64,000 nucleotides of DNA from Mesorhizobium sp. ZC-5 (GCF_025753855.1 NZ_JAOWPT010000001.1:461001-525000), one strand, 5' to 3'. Numbered from the stretch's first letter, positions 1 to 9,839 are shown. Program-made: numbers and translations. The notes: a model not told the origin generated them from the letters alone.

Positions 1-61
1 GAAAGCCCTGATCAGCCAGGCGCTGTTCTTCGACCGGCAGGCCAAGGCTGCCGCAGCCTGA
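1..61 (+). CDS. 3' end of an unidentified gene (partial)
   Basis: The second forward frame is open from the window edge and ends at a TGA at 59-61, giving the tail KALISQALFFDRQAKAAAA. A strong intrinsic terminator begins 20 bases later, which supports this being a real 3' end. The fragment is too short to assign to a family. The gene lies mostly outside the window. Confidence 0.45.
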   Translation, partial: KALISQALFFDRQAKAAAA

Positions 62-80
62 TATTCCGCCAGGCCGATTG

Positions 81-108
81 AAAAAGCCGCTCGTGAGGGC
101 GGCTTTTT
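81..108 (+). terminator. Rho-independent terminator
   Basis: A perfect 10-bp stem (81-90 with 99-108) has an 8-base loop. It is flanked by A-runs on the left arm and T-runs on the right arm. It follows the partial gene ending at 61 and separates it from the small membrane-protein gene at 172. Confidence 0.85.
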
Positions 109-171
109 CATGTGACGGAACAAACGGCGCATTCCGGCGTTTTTCATGCAAGCTTTCTAAGGAGTTGAAAC

Positions 172-339
172 ATGCTTTACTGGGCTCTTGTTTTCCTGGT
201 GGTCGCGATCATCGCCGGTGCTCTTGGCTTCGGCGGTATAGCCGGAACATCGGCTGGCATTGCGCAGATTCTGTTCTTTATTTTCCTCGCGTTTCTTGTT
301 CTGTCACTATTGGCAGGATTGTTTCGCAGGGCACGCTGA
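172..339 (+). CDS. DUF1328 (YtjA-type) small membrane protein
   Basis: This 55-residue protein starts [16 protein letters not shown] and is almost entirely hydrophobic, with two predicted membrane helices (about residues 3-22 and 29-49) and a basic tail ending FRRAR. The MLYWA start, the glycine-rich [10 protein letters not shown] turn and the length match the DUF1328/YtjA family, which is widespread in Proteobacteria and has no firm function. A good ribosome site (AAGGAG) lies 7 bases before the ATG. It stands alone between a terminator and a pair of hairpins, so it is probably transcribed as a single gene. Confidence 0.88.
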   Translation: MLYWALVFLVVAIIAGALGFGGIAGTSAGIAQILFFIFLAFLVLSLLAGLFRRAR

Positions 340-364
340 GTAGGCGTTAGCGACAGCCTCGAAC

Positions 365-439
365 CTGAAAACCGATCCCCTCAAGCGGTTTTCAGCCTCC
401 GCCGGACCGTGCCCCCTCGGGGACGCGTTGTCCGGCGGA
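365..439 (+). terminator. Tandem hairpins downstream of the DUF1328 gene
   Basis: Two perfect stems follow each other. The first pairs 365-374 with 386-395 (10 bp). The second pairs 398-406 with 431-439 (9 bp) around a smaller internal C/G stem. A CCTTTT stretch follows. They probably end the DUF1328 transcript ahead of the kinase gene at 506. Confidence 0.55.
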
Positions 440-505
440 ACCTTTTGCGGGGAACCCAAACCGGACTGAACCGTTCAACCTTCGAGGGAAAAGCGGGGAG
501 CAATC

Positions 506-1546
506 ATGGGTCCGCACGATCGAAGAAAAAGGAGCGGCGGCGAAGCGGGCGATACCATGAACATGCATATGCCGAAAACTGACAGGGGTATCGAACGGAA
601 CCTTTTACGCTCGTTGCGCAATACCGGCATTTCGGTCCTCTATCAGGACGACGATCTGCGCATTCTATGGGCTCAAAACGTGCCTGCTGCCTGGGCGCAT
701 GGTGATCTCGACGGAATGAGCGATCCCGATTTCCTGCCGGAATCGGAGGCAGTGCGCATGATCGCGGCGAAACGCAACGTGCTTGCGACCGGCGAGATGG
801 AGAGCCTTGAAATCAGCATCCCGGACGACGAAGGCGCACGCTGGTTCGACGTGTGGATCGACGCGGACCGGGGAAATGATGGCGCGGTGCTGGGGGTGGT
901 GACAACTGCCGTCGAAACCACCGAGCAGAAACGCCGCGAGCAGACGCTGCGCGCGCTACTGCGTGAGGTCAGCCATCGCTCCAAGAACCTGCTAGCGATC
1001 ATCCAGAGCGTCGCCACCCAGACCGGCCGCTATTCAGGAACGCTGGAGGGGTTTCTCACGCGTTTTCGTGGCCGGCTGCAATCGATGGCTTCTTCCCAGG
1101 ATTTGGTCACCATGTCGAACTGGCGCGGCGCCGATCTTCGCGAATTGGTGATCGGCCAGGTTGGCCGCTATTGCGCGGATCCGGCCAAAAACATTCGCCT
1201 GGAAGGTGCAAATCCCTACCTTAGCCCCAATGCGGCATTACATATCGGCTTGGCTCTGCACGAACTCGCGGTCAATTCGGTGAGTTACGGAGCGTTGTCC
1301 AAGCCGGACGGCTTGGTGACAATTTCTGCCGATCTGAAGGCGGGAGAAACTCCGGACGCCCTGACCTTGACCTGGATCGAGGCGATCGCCGCTGCTGCTG
1401 ATAAGCTCAAGGACAAGAAATTCGGCAGTGTTGCGCTGGAACGCGTGGTTCCGGCCTCGCTCAACGGCAAGGGGTCGCTCACCGCCGATGGCAACCGCCT
1501 AGAGTATCGCCTGATCGTTCCCAAGGGGAATTTCGAGATCGATTGA
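506..1546 (+). CDS. PAS-HWE family sensor histidine kinase (soluble)
   Basis: The protein has 346 residues and no membrane segment, so it is probably a cytoplasmic sensor. A PAS-like domain spans about residues 40-140. The HWE-type phosphoacceptor region follows, with His157 in REVSHRSKNLL, then the N-box HELAVNSVSYGAL at 252-264 and the W-x-E motif (Trp290, Glu292) that names the family. The start at 506 has a GGGGAG ribosome site 7 bases upstream; a second ATG at 557 lacks one. No response regulator is adjacent, so the partner is unknown. HWE kinases in rhizobia often feed the general stress response or light and redox sensing, but nothing here shows which. A terminator follows at 1565. Confidence 0.85.
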   Translation: MGPHDRRKRSGGEAGDTMNMHMPKTDRGIERNLLRSLRNTGISVLYQDDDLRILWAQNVPAAWAHGDLDGMSDPDFLPESEAVRMIAAKRNVLATGEMESLEISIPDDEGARWFDVWIDADRGNDGAVLGVVTTAVETTEQKRREQTLRALLREVSHRSKNLLAIIQSVATQTGRYSGTLEGFLTRFRGRLQSMASSQDLVTMSNWRGADLRELVIGQVGRYCADPAKNIRLEGANPYLSPNAALHIGLALHELAVNSVSYGALSKPDGLVTISADLKAGETPDALTLTWIEAIAAAADKLKDKKFGSVALERVVPASLNGKGSLTADGNRLEYRLIVPKGNFEID

Positions 1547-1564
1547 ACGCTTGGGTAACAGCAA

Positions 1565-1593
1565 AAAGCCGACCCCCTCGGGGGCCGGCCTTT
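1565..1593 (+). terminator. Intrinsic terminator after the PAS-HWE kinase
   Basis: A GC-rich stem (AAAGCC..CCCCC with GGGGGCC..CCTTT) with one mismatch lies 19 bases after the kinase stop. The rest of the gap up to 1836 shows no other gene-like feature. Confidence 0.6.
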
Positions 1594-1836
1594 GTGCAGA
1601 TGTCGAAGACGGAGGGGATCGTCTTCTCTGTGGATCGAAGGCCGCCAGGGGTTGCGGGGGCTTGGGGGCGGTGGCCCTCGGACATCACTAGCCATTAATT
1701 CGCTCCTGGCCAAAAGGTTCCAGAATTTTCCATAATTCTGAGCGCGTACAATTTTGGGCCGGCACCTAGCAGCCGCGCTTCGCTCGACGGAACCCGAGCC
1801 CACTTTCATTCGTTCTAGAAGCAAAGGAGCTCGGCT

Positions 1837-2163
1837 ATGGAGCACATTGCTGCACTTTTACTCATCATCGGTTGCTCGGACGATCTCGCGCAATGCCGCG
1901 AACTCCCAGCCCCCGTCCCGGTCTTCGAGACTGTTGAAGAATGCGAAGGCGAATTGCCGGTAAGCCTCGGGTCGTTCACCGGCCAGCATCCCCAGATTTT
2001 CGCGCAGTGCGTGACGGTCGATCCGGCGCTTGAGGAAGAGGATGCGGAACTCGCGTGGGACGTCAAGCCGGACGGCACGCTGGTGGCCTCGATCAGCGTT
2101 CCTGACGTCATGGTTGCGTCAAATTCCAAGAGCAAGGACGACCGGTATAGCACGCAAGAGTAA
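1837..2163 (+). CDS. Conserved small hypothetical protein
   Basis: This 108-residue protein begins MEHIAALLLIIGCSDDL and is acidic, with four cysteines (in GCSDD, AQCRE, EECEG and AQCVT) spaced as if for disulfides. It has a short hydrophobic N-terminus that could be a weak export signal but has no clear cleavage site. An AAAGGAG ribosome site lies 8 bases before the ATG. I recall similar small proteins in other rhizobial genomes but know no function. Downstream lies the lipoprotein gene at 2240, which could be co-transcribed. Confidence 0.7.
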   Translation: MEHIAALLLIIGCSDDLAQCRELPAPVPVFETVEECEGELPVSLGSFTGQHPQIFAQCVTVDPALEEEDAELAWDVKPDGTLVASISVPDVMVASNSKSKDDRYSTQE

Positions 2164-2239
2164 TTTGCTTGATTGAGGCAGATATCTTCCGGCATGATAT
2201 ATGACGGTAGGGACATCACCACCCTGAGGAGAGTAGGAA

Positions 2240-2491
2240 ATGAGGAACATTCTTTTTGCGCTGATTGCAACGGTTGCAATAGCCGGTTGCACGACCGCCG
2301 AAAGGACTGCAGTCGCGGGCGGTGCCGCCGGCGCTGCCATCGGCGGCATTGCCGGCGGCTGGGAAGGCGCGGCGATCGGTGCGGGCGCAGGTGCGATCGG
2401 TGGTTACCTGCTCGGCAGGGCTGCGGACCGTCCCGGCTATTGCCGCTACCGCGACCGTCGTACTGGCCGCGTCTACGTCGAACGCTGCTGA
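2240..2491 (+). CDS. Glycine-zipper outer-membrane lipoprotein
   Basis: This 83-residue protein has a lipoprotein signal peptide, with lipobox IAGC and the lipidated Cys at residue 17. A run of alternating Gly/Ala follows (GGAAGAAIGGIAGG and GAGAGAIGGYLLG), typical of glycine-zipper domains of small outer-membrane lipoproteins such as the SlyB/Omp10-like group. The C-terminus YCRYRDRRTGRVYVERC is basic and carries two cysteines. A GAGGAG ribosome site precedes the ATG. A shared terminator follows at 2514-2561. Its role is probably envelope-structural, but this is inferred from composition only. Confidence 0.8.
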   Translation: MRNILFALIATVAIAGCTTAERTAVAGGAAGAAIGGIAGGWEGAAIGAGAGAIGGYLLGRAADRPGYCRYRDRRTGRVYVERC

Positions 2492-2513
2492 TACCAATCG
2501 ACGCTCAAGGATA

Positions 2514-2561
2514 AAAACAGGCCTGACCATGTTCCAAGGGGGACCGGGTCGGGCCTGTTTT
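2514..2561. terminator. Bidirectional terminator between lipoprotein and CHASE-kinase genes
   Basis: A 15-bp stem (2514-2528 with 2547-2561, one G-U pair) is flanked by A-runs on one side and T-runs on the other. It can therefore serve the forward lipoprotein gene and the reverse kinase gene, whose stop is at 2562. Confidence 0.75.
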
Positions 2562-4247
2562 CTATTGTCTGTTTGAGCTTCGGCTGCCGGCCTTGGTTTG
2601 CTGGGAGACGAGCGGAATCTCTATCTCCACTTTCAATCCGTCGGCCCCAAATTCCCGCGCAATCGTACCGTCGAGTTCCCGAGTGATATTCATGTCGATG
2701 AGCTTCGTGCCGAAGCTCGTCTTTTCCGGGATCGTCAGCGGTTCGTCACTTGCTTCCGACCATGTCAGCGCCAAGGTGCTCCGGGCACCCTCCCGGAGAA
2801 CACACCAGGCGACAGTCAGACCACCCTTGCCGCGTCCCACGTCACCGTATTTGAGCGCGTTGGTAGCTAGTTCGTGAAAGGTCAGGCCGAGCGCCTGGGT
2901 GGTTGTTTCGTCGATCTCCACCGCAGGGCCGGACAGCGTTCCTGCCTCCAGGTTCTTGCCGAAAACCTGCTCCAGTTCGGTTTTGAGCAACTCCTCGAGA
3001 TCCGCCTTCTGCCACCTGGAGCGCGTCAGCATGTCCTGCGAAGCGGCCATCGCCTGAAGGCGGGCGGCAAACGAAGCGGAAAACTCGTCGATATTCTCGG
3101 AATGGCTCGCCGTCTGCCGGGCCATCGCAAGCACCCGGGTGATGGAATTCTTGATGCGATGCTTCATTTCCTGAAGCATCAGGTCTTTCTCCAGCAGGCT
3201 CTTCTCGGTAGCGCTCTGCAGCGTCTCGACAGCTGAATAGGCGCGGTCCTGCCACCGGGCGAGCAGCGCGATCGCAGCCGCGAGCACCAGGCCGACAAGC
3301 CCGAGCGCAACCGGAATGACTGGCGAGGATGGCAACGCGAACGCGCCGGACGGACGGAACAGAATAGTCCAGGCCTGACCGGCGACAACGAGTTCGCGCG
3401 TTACGAGATGGGACTCGGCAAGATCGGGATCCGGTCCTGCATGTGAGCGGAAGAGCAGATTGTCCGGCTCTGGGGCGCCTTCGTATACCTCGACATTGAC
3501 CGGAAGCAGCGGCGTCTGACCCAGGGCTGCACTGAAAAGTTCATGTGCGCGAAATGCCGCATAAAGGAATCCGGCGGCAGGCCTGACAGCTTCCGTGGCA
3601 GTCGACTGCGAAGTAGCGGCATCGACGCGTAGAAAAACCAGGAAGCCGGGATACACCGGCCCCCCGGACGTTGCGCCGAGTTGGACACGCCCCGTGGCAT
3701 GAACGCCGGCCGTGCTGACTGCTGCGTCGAGTGCGCGCCGACGGGCGGAGTCGCTGTACATGTCGAAGCCGATGGAAGTGTCGCCGGTTTGATCTGTCGG
3801 CTCGAACATCACGACGGGCATCCGCCGAGTCTCGCCGGAATCCGGCCAGACCTTCCGGGGCACCCCATAGTTCGCGAATATCTCTGCTTCGATCGCCGCG
3901 TCGTCGTCTTTTCCCACCTGTTTGAGGAAGCCTATGCCCCGAAGACCCGTATAGGTGTCGTGGATCTTCAATGCATCGACAAACCGCTTGAATTCATCAT
4001 GCGTCGGCGCACCGCCACGCGCGTCGAAGAATGCATGAGCGGCTCGCAGCAGCGAAAGATGCAGATCTATCCGGCCCTCGATCCGGGCGAAGGCGTCATC
4101 GGCGGCGGCGGTAAACTTGATGCGGCCGGCTTCTTCGCTCGCAAAATAGGCAAACCCGGCCAACACGAGGCTGGCAAGAGCCACCGACAGGAAGACTGCG
4201 AACGGAAATAACTTCTTCAAGGCGGCAATCTCAAGCTGGTCAAGCAC
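2562..4247 (-). CDS. CHASE-domain HWE sensor histidine kinase
   Basis: The protein has 561 residues with a membrane helix near residues 13-36, a periplasmic CHASE ligand-binding domain (about 70-290) and a second membrane helix near 305-330. It ends in a cytoplasmic HWE-type transmitter with phosphoacceptor EMKHRIKNSI, N-box HELATNALKYG, TWSE, and the closing IDMNITRELDGTI motif. CHASE domains bind small extracellular molecules; the ligand here is not deducible. It is the second HWE kinase within 4 kb, but the two differ in architecture (one soluble, one membrane-bound), so they are not a recent duplicate pair. No response regulator is adjacent. Confidence 0.88.
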   Translation of the reverse strand: MLDQLEIAALKKLFPFAVFLSVALASLVLAGFAYFASEEAGRIKFTAAADDAFARIEGRIDLHLSLLRAAHAFFDARGGAPTHDEFKRFVDALKIHDTYTGLRGIGFLKQVGKDDDAAIEAEIFANYGVPRKVWPDSGETRRMPVVMFEPTDQTGDTSIGFDMYSDSARRRALDAAVSTAGVHATGRVQLGATSGGPVYPGFLVFLRVDAATSQSTATEAVRPAAGFLYAAFRAHELFSAALGQTPLLPVNVEVYEGAPEPDNLLFRSHAGPDPDLAESHLVTRELVVAGQAWTILFRPSGAFALPSSPVIPVALGLVGLVLAAAIALLARWQDRAYSAVETLQSATEKSLLEKDLMLQEMKHRIKNSITRVLAMARQTASHSENIDEFSASFAARLQAMAASQDMLTRSRWQKADLEELLKTELEQVFGKNLEAGTLSGPAVEIDETTTQALGLTFHELATNALKYGDVGRGKGGLTVAWCVLREGARSTLALTWSEASDEPLTIPEKTSFGTKLIDMNITRELDGTIAREFGADGLKVEIEIPLVSQQTKAGSRSSNRQ

Positions 4248-4398
4248 CGACTTGTAACCACTACAAGCCTCAATGCAACGTGACGGGCAGTGCCACCACC
4301 GCGTTGAGGTCGTGCCAACGGGGGTTGCTGCGCCCGATTTGCATGAAATCGACCGCGTTAGCGACCAAGCCGGCTAATCTTACAAGCAGCTTTTAAGC

Positions 4399-5199
<801 letters not shown>

Positions 5200-5211
5200 G
5201 ATTGTTCCCCC

Positions 5212-6525
5212 TTAAACCCGCTTCCGGTAGATCGTATCAAGCCACACCGCGACAACCAGCACGGCGCCGACGACAATGCTCTGCAGCGGCGAATCGATAC
5301 CGAGCAGCACCATTCCGGACTGCAGCGACTGCATCAGCAACGCGCCAAGCATGGCACCGATGATCGTTCCCGACCCACCCGCCAGCGAGGTGCCGCCAAT
5401 GACGGCGGCTGCGATGACCAGCAGTTCATCGAGCGTGCCGAGCGAGTTCGTCGAGGAATTGAGCCGCGCCGATGAGATCGCCGCGCTGATCGCTGCAAGG
5501 ACGCCCATCACCATGAATACCTTCATGGTGATCCAGCGCGTATTGATGCCGGCGAGGTTGGCCGCTTCCGGATTGCCGCCGATCGCAAAGACATAGCGGC
5601 CGAAACGCGTGCGCGTGGAGATAAAGGTCATCACGATACCGACGGTGACAGCCATCAGCACTGGAATGGCGATGCCATGCGCGATGAACAGCCCTCCTTC
5701 GGGGACGGCGATCCCATTCTCCTCGGCATACCTTCTCACGATGCCGATCGGCCAGGGATAGGAATTCGCGATCCACACGGCGCCAAGGACAACGATCCAG
5801 ATAACGGCGCCGATGAACACCTCGGCCCAGATGGGGCGGAGTGGAAACTTGAAACGCTGACGCTGCCGGCGACCGTTTATCAGCATTAGGGCGACGGCGA
5901 GACAGGCAACAATACCGACAACCCAGCTCCAGGCCGCTCCGATCGACCCTCGCGGCCCACCTCCCATGAGCTGAAATGTCGTATCGAGCGGCGCAATGGT
6001 CTGGCCGCTGGTGATCCACCACGCCGCGCCGCGCCAGATCAGCAGCCCGCCGAGCGTGACGATGAAGGATGGGACTTCGAGATAGGCAATGATGAAACCC
6101 TGGAGAGCGCCGATCAGCAGCCCGACCGTGACGCCGATGGCAAGCGCTATGATCCAGATCCAGGGGTCGCCAAGCGGCATGCCCATCATGCGCACAAGGA
6201 AATGCACTTGCGCGAAGCCCATCAGCATGCCGACCACACCCTCCACCGATCCAACCGAAAGATCAATGTTGCGCATGACGATTACCAGAACCATGCCGGT
6301 AGCCATGATCGCCACCGAGGAGGTCTGGACCGAGAGGTTCCAGAGATTTCGGGGCGTCAGGAACAGGCCGCCCGACAGGAGATGTATTCCAACCCAGATG
6401 ACCAGCAGCGCACCGAGCATGCCCAGCATGCGCATGTCGATCTCGGTTGCCTTCAGAAAACGCTGTACCGGGCCGAGTTCGGACTCGCGCGCCTGGTCTG
6501 GCGCGGGTGAAGTCACGTCGGTCAT
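5212..6525 (-). CDS. xylH: XylH-like sugar ABC transporter permease
   Basis: This 437-residue inner-membrane permease belongs to the BPD_transp_2 family (RbsC/XylH type). It has about ten hydrophobic helices and the conserved EELLVIAAAVIGGTSL-type loop near the C-terminus (DELLVIAAAVIGGTSLAG) that contacts the ATPase. It is longer than RbsC (about 320) because of an extra middle segment (about residues 200-290), as in XylH proteins. It is the middle gene of the binding protein-permease-ATPase operon. A hairpin lies in the 108-base gap upstream. The xylose assignment follows the binding protein rather than the permease itself. Confidence 0.87.
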   Translation of the reverse strand: MTDVTSPAPDQARESELGPVQRFLKATEIDMRMLGMLGALLVIWVGIHLLSGGLFLTPRNLWNLSVQTSSVAIMATGMVLVIVMRNIDLSVGSVEGVVGMLMGFAQVHFLVRMMGMPLGDPWIWIIALAIGVTVGLLIGALQGFIIAYLEVPSFIVTLGGLLIWRGAAWWITSGQTIAPLDTTFQLMGGGPRGSIGAAWSWVVGIVACLAVALMLINGRRQRQRFKFPLRPIWAEVFIGAVIWIVVLGAVWIANSYPWPIGIVRRYAEENGIAVPEGGLFIAHGIAIPVLMAVTVGIVMTFISTRTRFGRYVFAIGGNPEAANLAGINTRWITMKVFMVMGVLAAISAAISSARLNSSTNSLGTLDELLVIAAAVIGGTSLAGGSGTIIGAMLGALLMQSLQSGMVLLGIDSPLQSIVVGAVLVVAVWLDTIYRKRV

Positions 6526-6582
6526 GTTACCTCCCGCCGGCCTTCCCCCTGGCGCGGGTGCCGGTATCTCATCTTAAGAAGA

Positions 6583-6609
6583 CGCCGCGGTTTTCGTCAA
6601 ACCGCGGCG
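6583..6609 (-). terminator. Intra-operon hairpin between binding-protein and permease genes
   Basis: A perfect 10-bp GC-rich stem (6583-6592 with 6600-6609 region) has a 6-base loop and no long T-run. Such hairpins commonly follow binding-protein genes. They stabilise the upstream mRNA or attenuate, giving more binding protein than permease. Confidence 0.6.
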
Positions 6610-6633
6610 CTGGATCGAACTATGCAACCAGGA

Positions 6634-7674
6634 TCAGTTGCAGGCGGCAACCGAACCGGCGGCCACGCCGGCGCAAACCACATCCTTGCCAACCCAGCCG
6701 GCGTCGATGACGACGTTGAGGTTGTCCTTGGTGATGGCGACCGGGGTCAGGAACACCGAGTTGGTCTCGTTGCCGCCGGGAGTGGTGAACTTGACCGCGT
6801 TCGGGATCTTGTCCAGGGCTGTACCGTCGGCAAGCTGCGACGCGATTTCAGCAGCCGCCTTGCCGAGTTCGCGCGCGTCCTTCCACACCGACACAGTCTG
6901 CGTGCCGAGCGCCACACGGTTCAACGCGGCATGGTCGCCGTCCTGGCCGGAAACCGGCACCGAACCGGCCAGCCCCTGGGCGGTCAGCGCCGCGACGACG
7001 CCGCCGGCGGTGCCGTCATTGGCAGCAACTACCGCATCGACCTTGTTGTCGTTGGCGGTCAGGAACTGTTCCATGTTCTTCTGCGCGTTGGCCGGAAGCC
7101 AGCCGTCGGTATAGGCCTCGCCGACATTCTTGATCTTGCCGCCGTCGATCGCTTCTTTCAGTACTTCCATCGAACCGGCGAACAGGAAGTCGGCGTTCGG
7201 GTCGGCGCCGGAGCCCTTGATGAAGACGTAGTTGCCTTCAGGCTTCACCTTGAACACCTCGGCGGCCTGCATGCGACCGACTTCCTTGTTGTCGAAGGTC
7301 AGGTAGAAAACGTCCTTGTTCTCGATCAGGCGGTCGTAACCGACCACCGGAATGCCTTCGTCCAGCGCCTTCTGTACGGCCGGGCCGATCGCCGACGCGT
7401 CCTGCGCCAGGATGATCAGCGCGTTGGCGCCCTGGGAGATCAGGCTTTCCACATCGGTGAGCTGCTTGCCGGGATTGGATTGCGCGTCGGCAGAGATGTA
7501 TTTGTCCCCGGCGGCTTCGAGGGCTGCCTTGATGGCGGCTTCATCGGTCTTCCAGCGTTCTTCCTGGAAATTCGACCAGGAAACACCGACGACCTTGTCC
7601 TTGGCTTCGGCGACGGCCGAAAGCGCAAACGACATGGCAACGCCCGCCAGGATGGCGGTTGCAAACTTCTTCAT
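6634..7674 (-). CDS. xylF: XylF-like periplasmic sugar-binding protein
   Basis: This 346-residue type-I periplasmic binding protein has a classic signal peptide (residues 1-24, cut after AVAEA). Landmarks match E. coli Xyl[14 protein letters not shown], the [10 protein letters not shown] segment, [28 protein letters not shown] and [11 protein letters not shown]. XylF captures D-xylose in the periplasm for the ABC importer. It is the first gene of the operon and is divergent from the ROK regulator at 7864, with a long palindrome between them. Another pentose or a sugar alcohol is possible, since no xylose catabolic genes lie in the window. Confidence 0.88.
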   Translation of the reverse strand: MKKFATAILAGVAMSFALSAVAEAKDKVVGVSWSNFQEERWKTDEAAIKAALEAAGDKYISADAQSNPGKQLTDVESLISQGANALIILAQDASAIGPAVQKALDEGIPVVGYDRLIENKDVFYLTFDNKEVGRMQAAEVFKVKPEGNYVFIKGSGADPNADFLFAGSMEVLKEAIDGGKIKNVGEAYTDGWLPANAQKNMEQFLTANDNKVDAVVAANDGTAGGVVAALTAQGLAGSVPVSGQDGDHAALNRVALGTQTVSVWKDARELGKAAAEIASQLADGTALDKIPNAVKFTTPGGNETNSVFLTPVAITKDNLNVVIDAGWVGKDVVCAGVAAGSVAACN

Positions 7675-7713
7675 GATTTCCTCCCTGCGCCTTGAGGCGC
7701 GATGACATTGGCC

Positions 7714-7764
7714 TGAGTCATTCGGAAGCTCTTTTTTTCGAGCCTCGAAAAAAAGAATGACTCA
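7714..7764. promoter_or_regulatory. Palindromic operator between xylF operon and ROK regulator
   Basis: A perfect 12-bp inverted repeat (7731-7742 and 7744-7755, one central base) reads CTTTTTTTCGAG and its complement. Outside it a second perfect 9-bp repeat, TGAGTCATT (7714-7722) and AATGACTCA (7756-7764), is offset by 8 bases on the left. T-rich/TTCG half-sites are typical of ROK/NagC/XylR operators. The site lies 40 bases upstream of xylF and about 100 bases upstream of the regulator, so it could control both. Confidence 0.75.
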
Positions 7765-7863
7765 ACCCGGCAAGCGTGTCAATATCATTTCGGCGTGGTG
7801 GCTGTTGACGGCTTCCGCAATGCATGGAAGAGCCGCACAGGTATCACCGGGGAGGAATGCCTA

Positions 7864-9111
7864 ATGACGGTCGGGATCCGTCACGACGATCTGCGCCGCC
7901 GCAACCGCGCGATGGTGATCTCCGCCGTGCGTCATGCTGGCCAACCGTCCCGCACGGAGATTGCAGGCACGACAGGCCTCTCCCATTCTACGATTTCTGC
8001 GATTTCGTCGGATCTGATCGACGAGGGTGTATTGTTCGAGACGAAGGGCAGCGATGCCCCGTCCGCGAAGCGTGGGCGCCCGCAAGTGGCGCTTGGCCTC
8101 AAACCGAGCGCGGCTTCGGTCATAACCGTGGTCCTGTCGCTCAACTATCTTTCGGCGGCACTCGTCGACTACGCTGGCAACGTGACCGACCAGGAACAGC
8201 GCCGCTTGTCGACGCTTACCATGCCCAGGGACGAATTGATCGGCGAGATGCTGGCGATGATCCGGCGCCTGCTCGCTGGCCGTCATGCGTCGATGAAGCC
8301 CGTCATGCGCATGGTGCTTGCCATCCAGGGCATCACCGATGCCAGCGCCCGCACCATGCTGTGGTCGCCGATCACCATGCATGCAGACATCCCGTTCGCT
8401 TCGCTGCTCGAAGATGCCTTCGGCATTCCGGCGACGGTGGAGAACGACTGCAACATGATCGCCATGGCGCTGCGCTGGCACAAGCCCGAGCGCTACCGCG
8501 AGGACTTCATCGCCATCCTGCTGTCGCACGGCATCGGCATGGGGATGGTTCTCAAAGGCGAACTGTTCACCGGCACGCAATCTTCCGGCGGTGAGTTCGG
8601 CCACATGATCCACAGGCCGGACGGGGCGCTTTGCCGCTGCGGCCGCCGCGGCTGCGTCGAGGCTTATGCCGGCAATTATGCGATCTGGCGCAATGCGCGG
8701 CAGCACAGCGAAGACGAAACCCCGGCCGCCGATATCAGCGACGCGGACATGCTTGAGTTGGCTGACCGCGCCCGCGCGCAAGACGGTCCGGAGCGCCAGG
8801 CATTTCGAAAAGCCGGAGAGGCCATCGGCTTCAGCCTTGGCAGTCTGTTTGCCCTGATCGATCCGGCGCCCGTGGCGATGGTCGGTCACGGCGCCGGCGC
8901 ATTCGACCTTATCGAGCCGTCGATGCGCGAGGCGATCGCCAGGACTGCGGGCGGCCACCATTCAAAGGCCATCTCCTTCGATACGGAACCGGACGAGATG
9001 CCGTTGATCCGCGAGGGCTGCGCCATGCGGGCGCTGACATATGTCGACCACGAGATCCTGGCGCCCGGCAACGGAGCCTTGACCGACCTGACGGGCAAGA
9101 GCGTGGCCTGA
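7864..9111 (+). CDS. ROK-family transcriptional repressor (XylR-like)
   Basis: This 415-residue protein has an N-terminal winged helix-turn-helix (about residues 12-65, TEIAGTTGLSHSTISAI) followed by a ROK sugar-binding domain. It carries ENDCN (193-197), SGGEFGHM (241-248) and the zinc motif CRCGRRGCVE (257-266). ROK repressors release DNA when sugar binds. The start at 7864 is chosen because GGGGAGGA lies 7 bases upstream; a GTG at 7795 is in frame but has no ribosome site. Divergent placement next to the XylF-type importer points to local control by xylose or a related sugar. Confidence 0.9.
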   Translation: MTVGIRHDDLRRRNRAMVISAVRHAGQPSRTEIAGTTGLSHSTISAISSDLIDEGVLFETKGSDAPSAKRGRPQVALGLKPSAASVITVVLSLNYLSAALVDYAGNVTDQEQRRLSTLTMPRDELIGEMLAMIRRLLAGRHASMKPVMRMVLAIQGITDASARTMLWSPITMHADIPFASLLEDAFGIPATVENDCNMIAMALRWHKPERYREDFIAILLSHGIGMGMVLKGELFTGTQSSGGEFGHMIHRPDGALCRCGRRGCVEAYAGNYAIWRNARQHSEDETPAADISDADMLELADRARAQDGPERQAFRKAGEAIGFSLGSLFALIDPAPVAMVGHGAGAFDLIEPSMREAIARTAGGHHSKAISFDTEPDEMPLIREGCAMRALTYVDHEILAPGNGALTDLTGKSVA

Positions 9112-9124
9112 GGAAGCCTTCCGC

Positions 9125-9814
9125 TCAAATCTCGCGGATGGCGTAGCCGGCGCCACGAATGGTGCGGATGACGTCCGGCATGCGCCCGTTGTTGACCGCC
9201 TTGCGCAGCCGCCCGACATGCACGTCGACGGTGCGCTCGTCGATGTAGATCGTCTCGCCCCATACATTGTCGAGCAATTGGCTGCGCGAGAAGACGCGGC
9301 CAGGATGCTGCATCATGAATTCGAGCAGCCGGAACTCGGTAGGCCCGAGCCGGATCTCACTCTTCTTGCGGTAGACGCGGTGCGCCTCCCGGTCGAGCAC
9401 GATGTCGCCGACCTTGAGCACGCTGGAGAGCACTTCCGGCTTGGCGCGGCGTAACAGCGCCCGCACGCGAGCGATGAATTCCGGCGTGGAGAACGGCTTC
9501 ACCAGATAGTCGTCGGCACCGGTCGAAAGGCCTCGCACGCGGTCGCTTTCCTCGCCGCGCGCCGTCAGCATGATAATCGGCAGGCGCTCGGTTTCCGGCC
9601 GCATCCTGAGGCGGCGGCACAGTTCGATACCGGAAACGGCGGGAACCATCCAGTCGAGCACCAGCAGGTCGGGCACGTTTTCCTGAAGCCTGATCTCGGC
9701 CTCGTCGCCGCGCGTCACCACTTCGACCTGATAGCCTTCGGCCTCGAGATTGTAGCGGAGAAGGACGCACAGCGGCTCCTCGTCCTCCACAACCATGATC
9801 TTCGGAGCAATCAT
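9125..9814 (-). CDS. phoB: Phosphate regulon response regulator PhoB
   Basis: This 229-residue OmpR-class regulator has receiver-domain acidic residues VEDEE, a phosphoacceptor Asp54 in LVLDWMVP and a conserved Lys in DDYLVKPF. The C-terminal winged helix spans about 130-227 (GPTEFRLLEF, RTVDVHVGRLRKAV, RTIRGAGYAI). It activates Pho-box promoters under phosphate limitation. It is the last gene of the pst-phoU-phoB cluster, 25 bases after phoU. The kinase PhoR is not adjacent. It converges with the ROK gene 14 bases away. Confidence 0.95.
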   Translation of the reverse strand: MIAPKIMVVEDEEPLCVLLRYNLEAEGYQVEVVTRGDEAEIRLQENVPDLLVLDWMVPAVSGIELCRRLRMRPETERLPIIMLTARGEESDRVRGLSTGADDYLVKPFSTPEFIARVRALLRRAKPEVLSSVLKVGDIVLDREAHRVYRKKSEIRLGPTEFRLLEFMMQHPGRVFSRSQLLDNVWGETIYIDERTVDVHVGRLRKAVNNGRMPDVIRTIRGAGYAIREI

Positions 9815-9839
9815 GTGGCTGTCGTTCCTTTTGGTCGTT

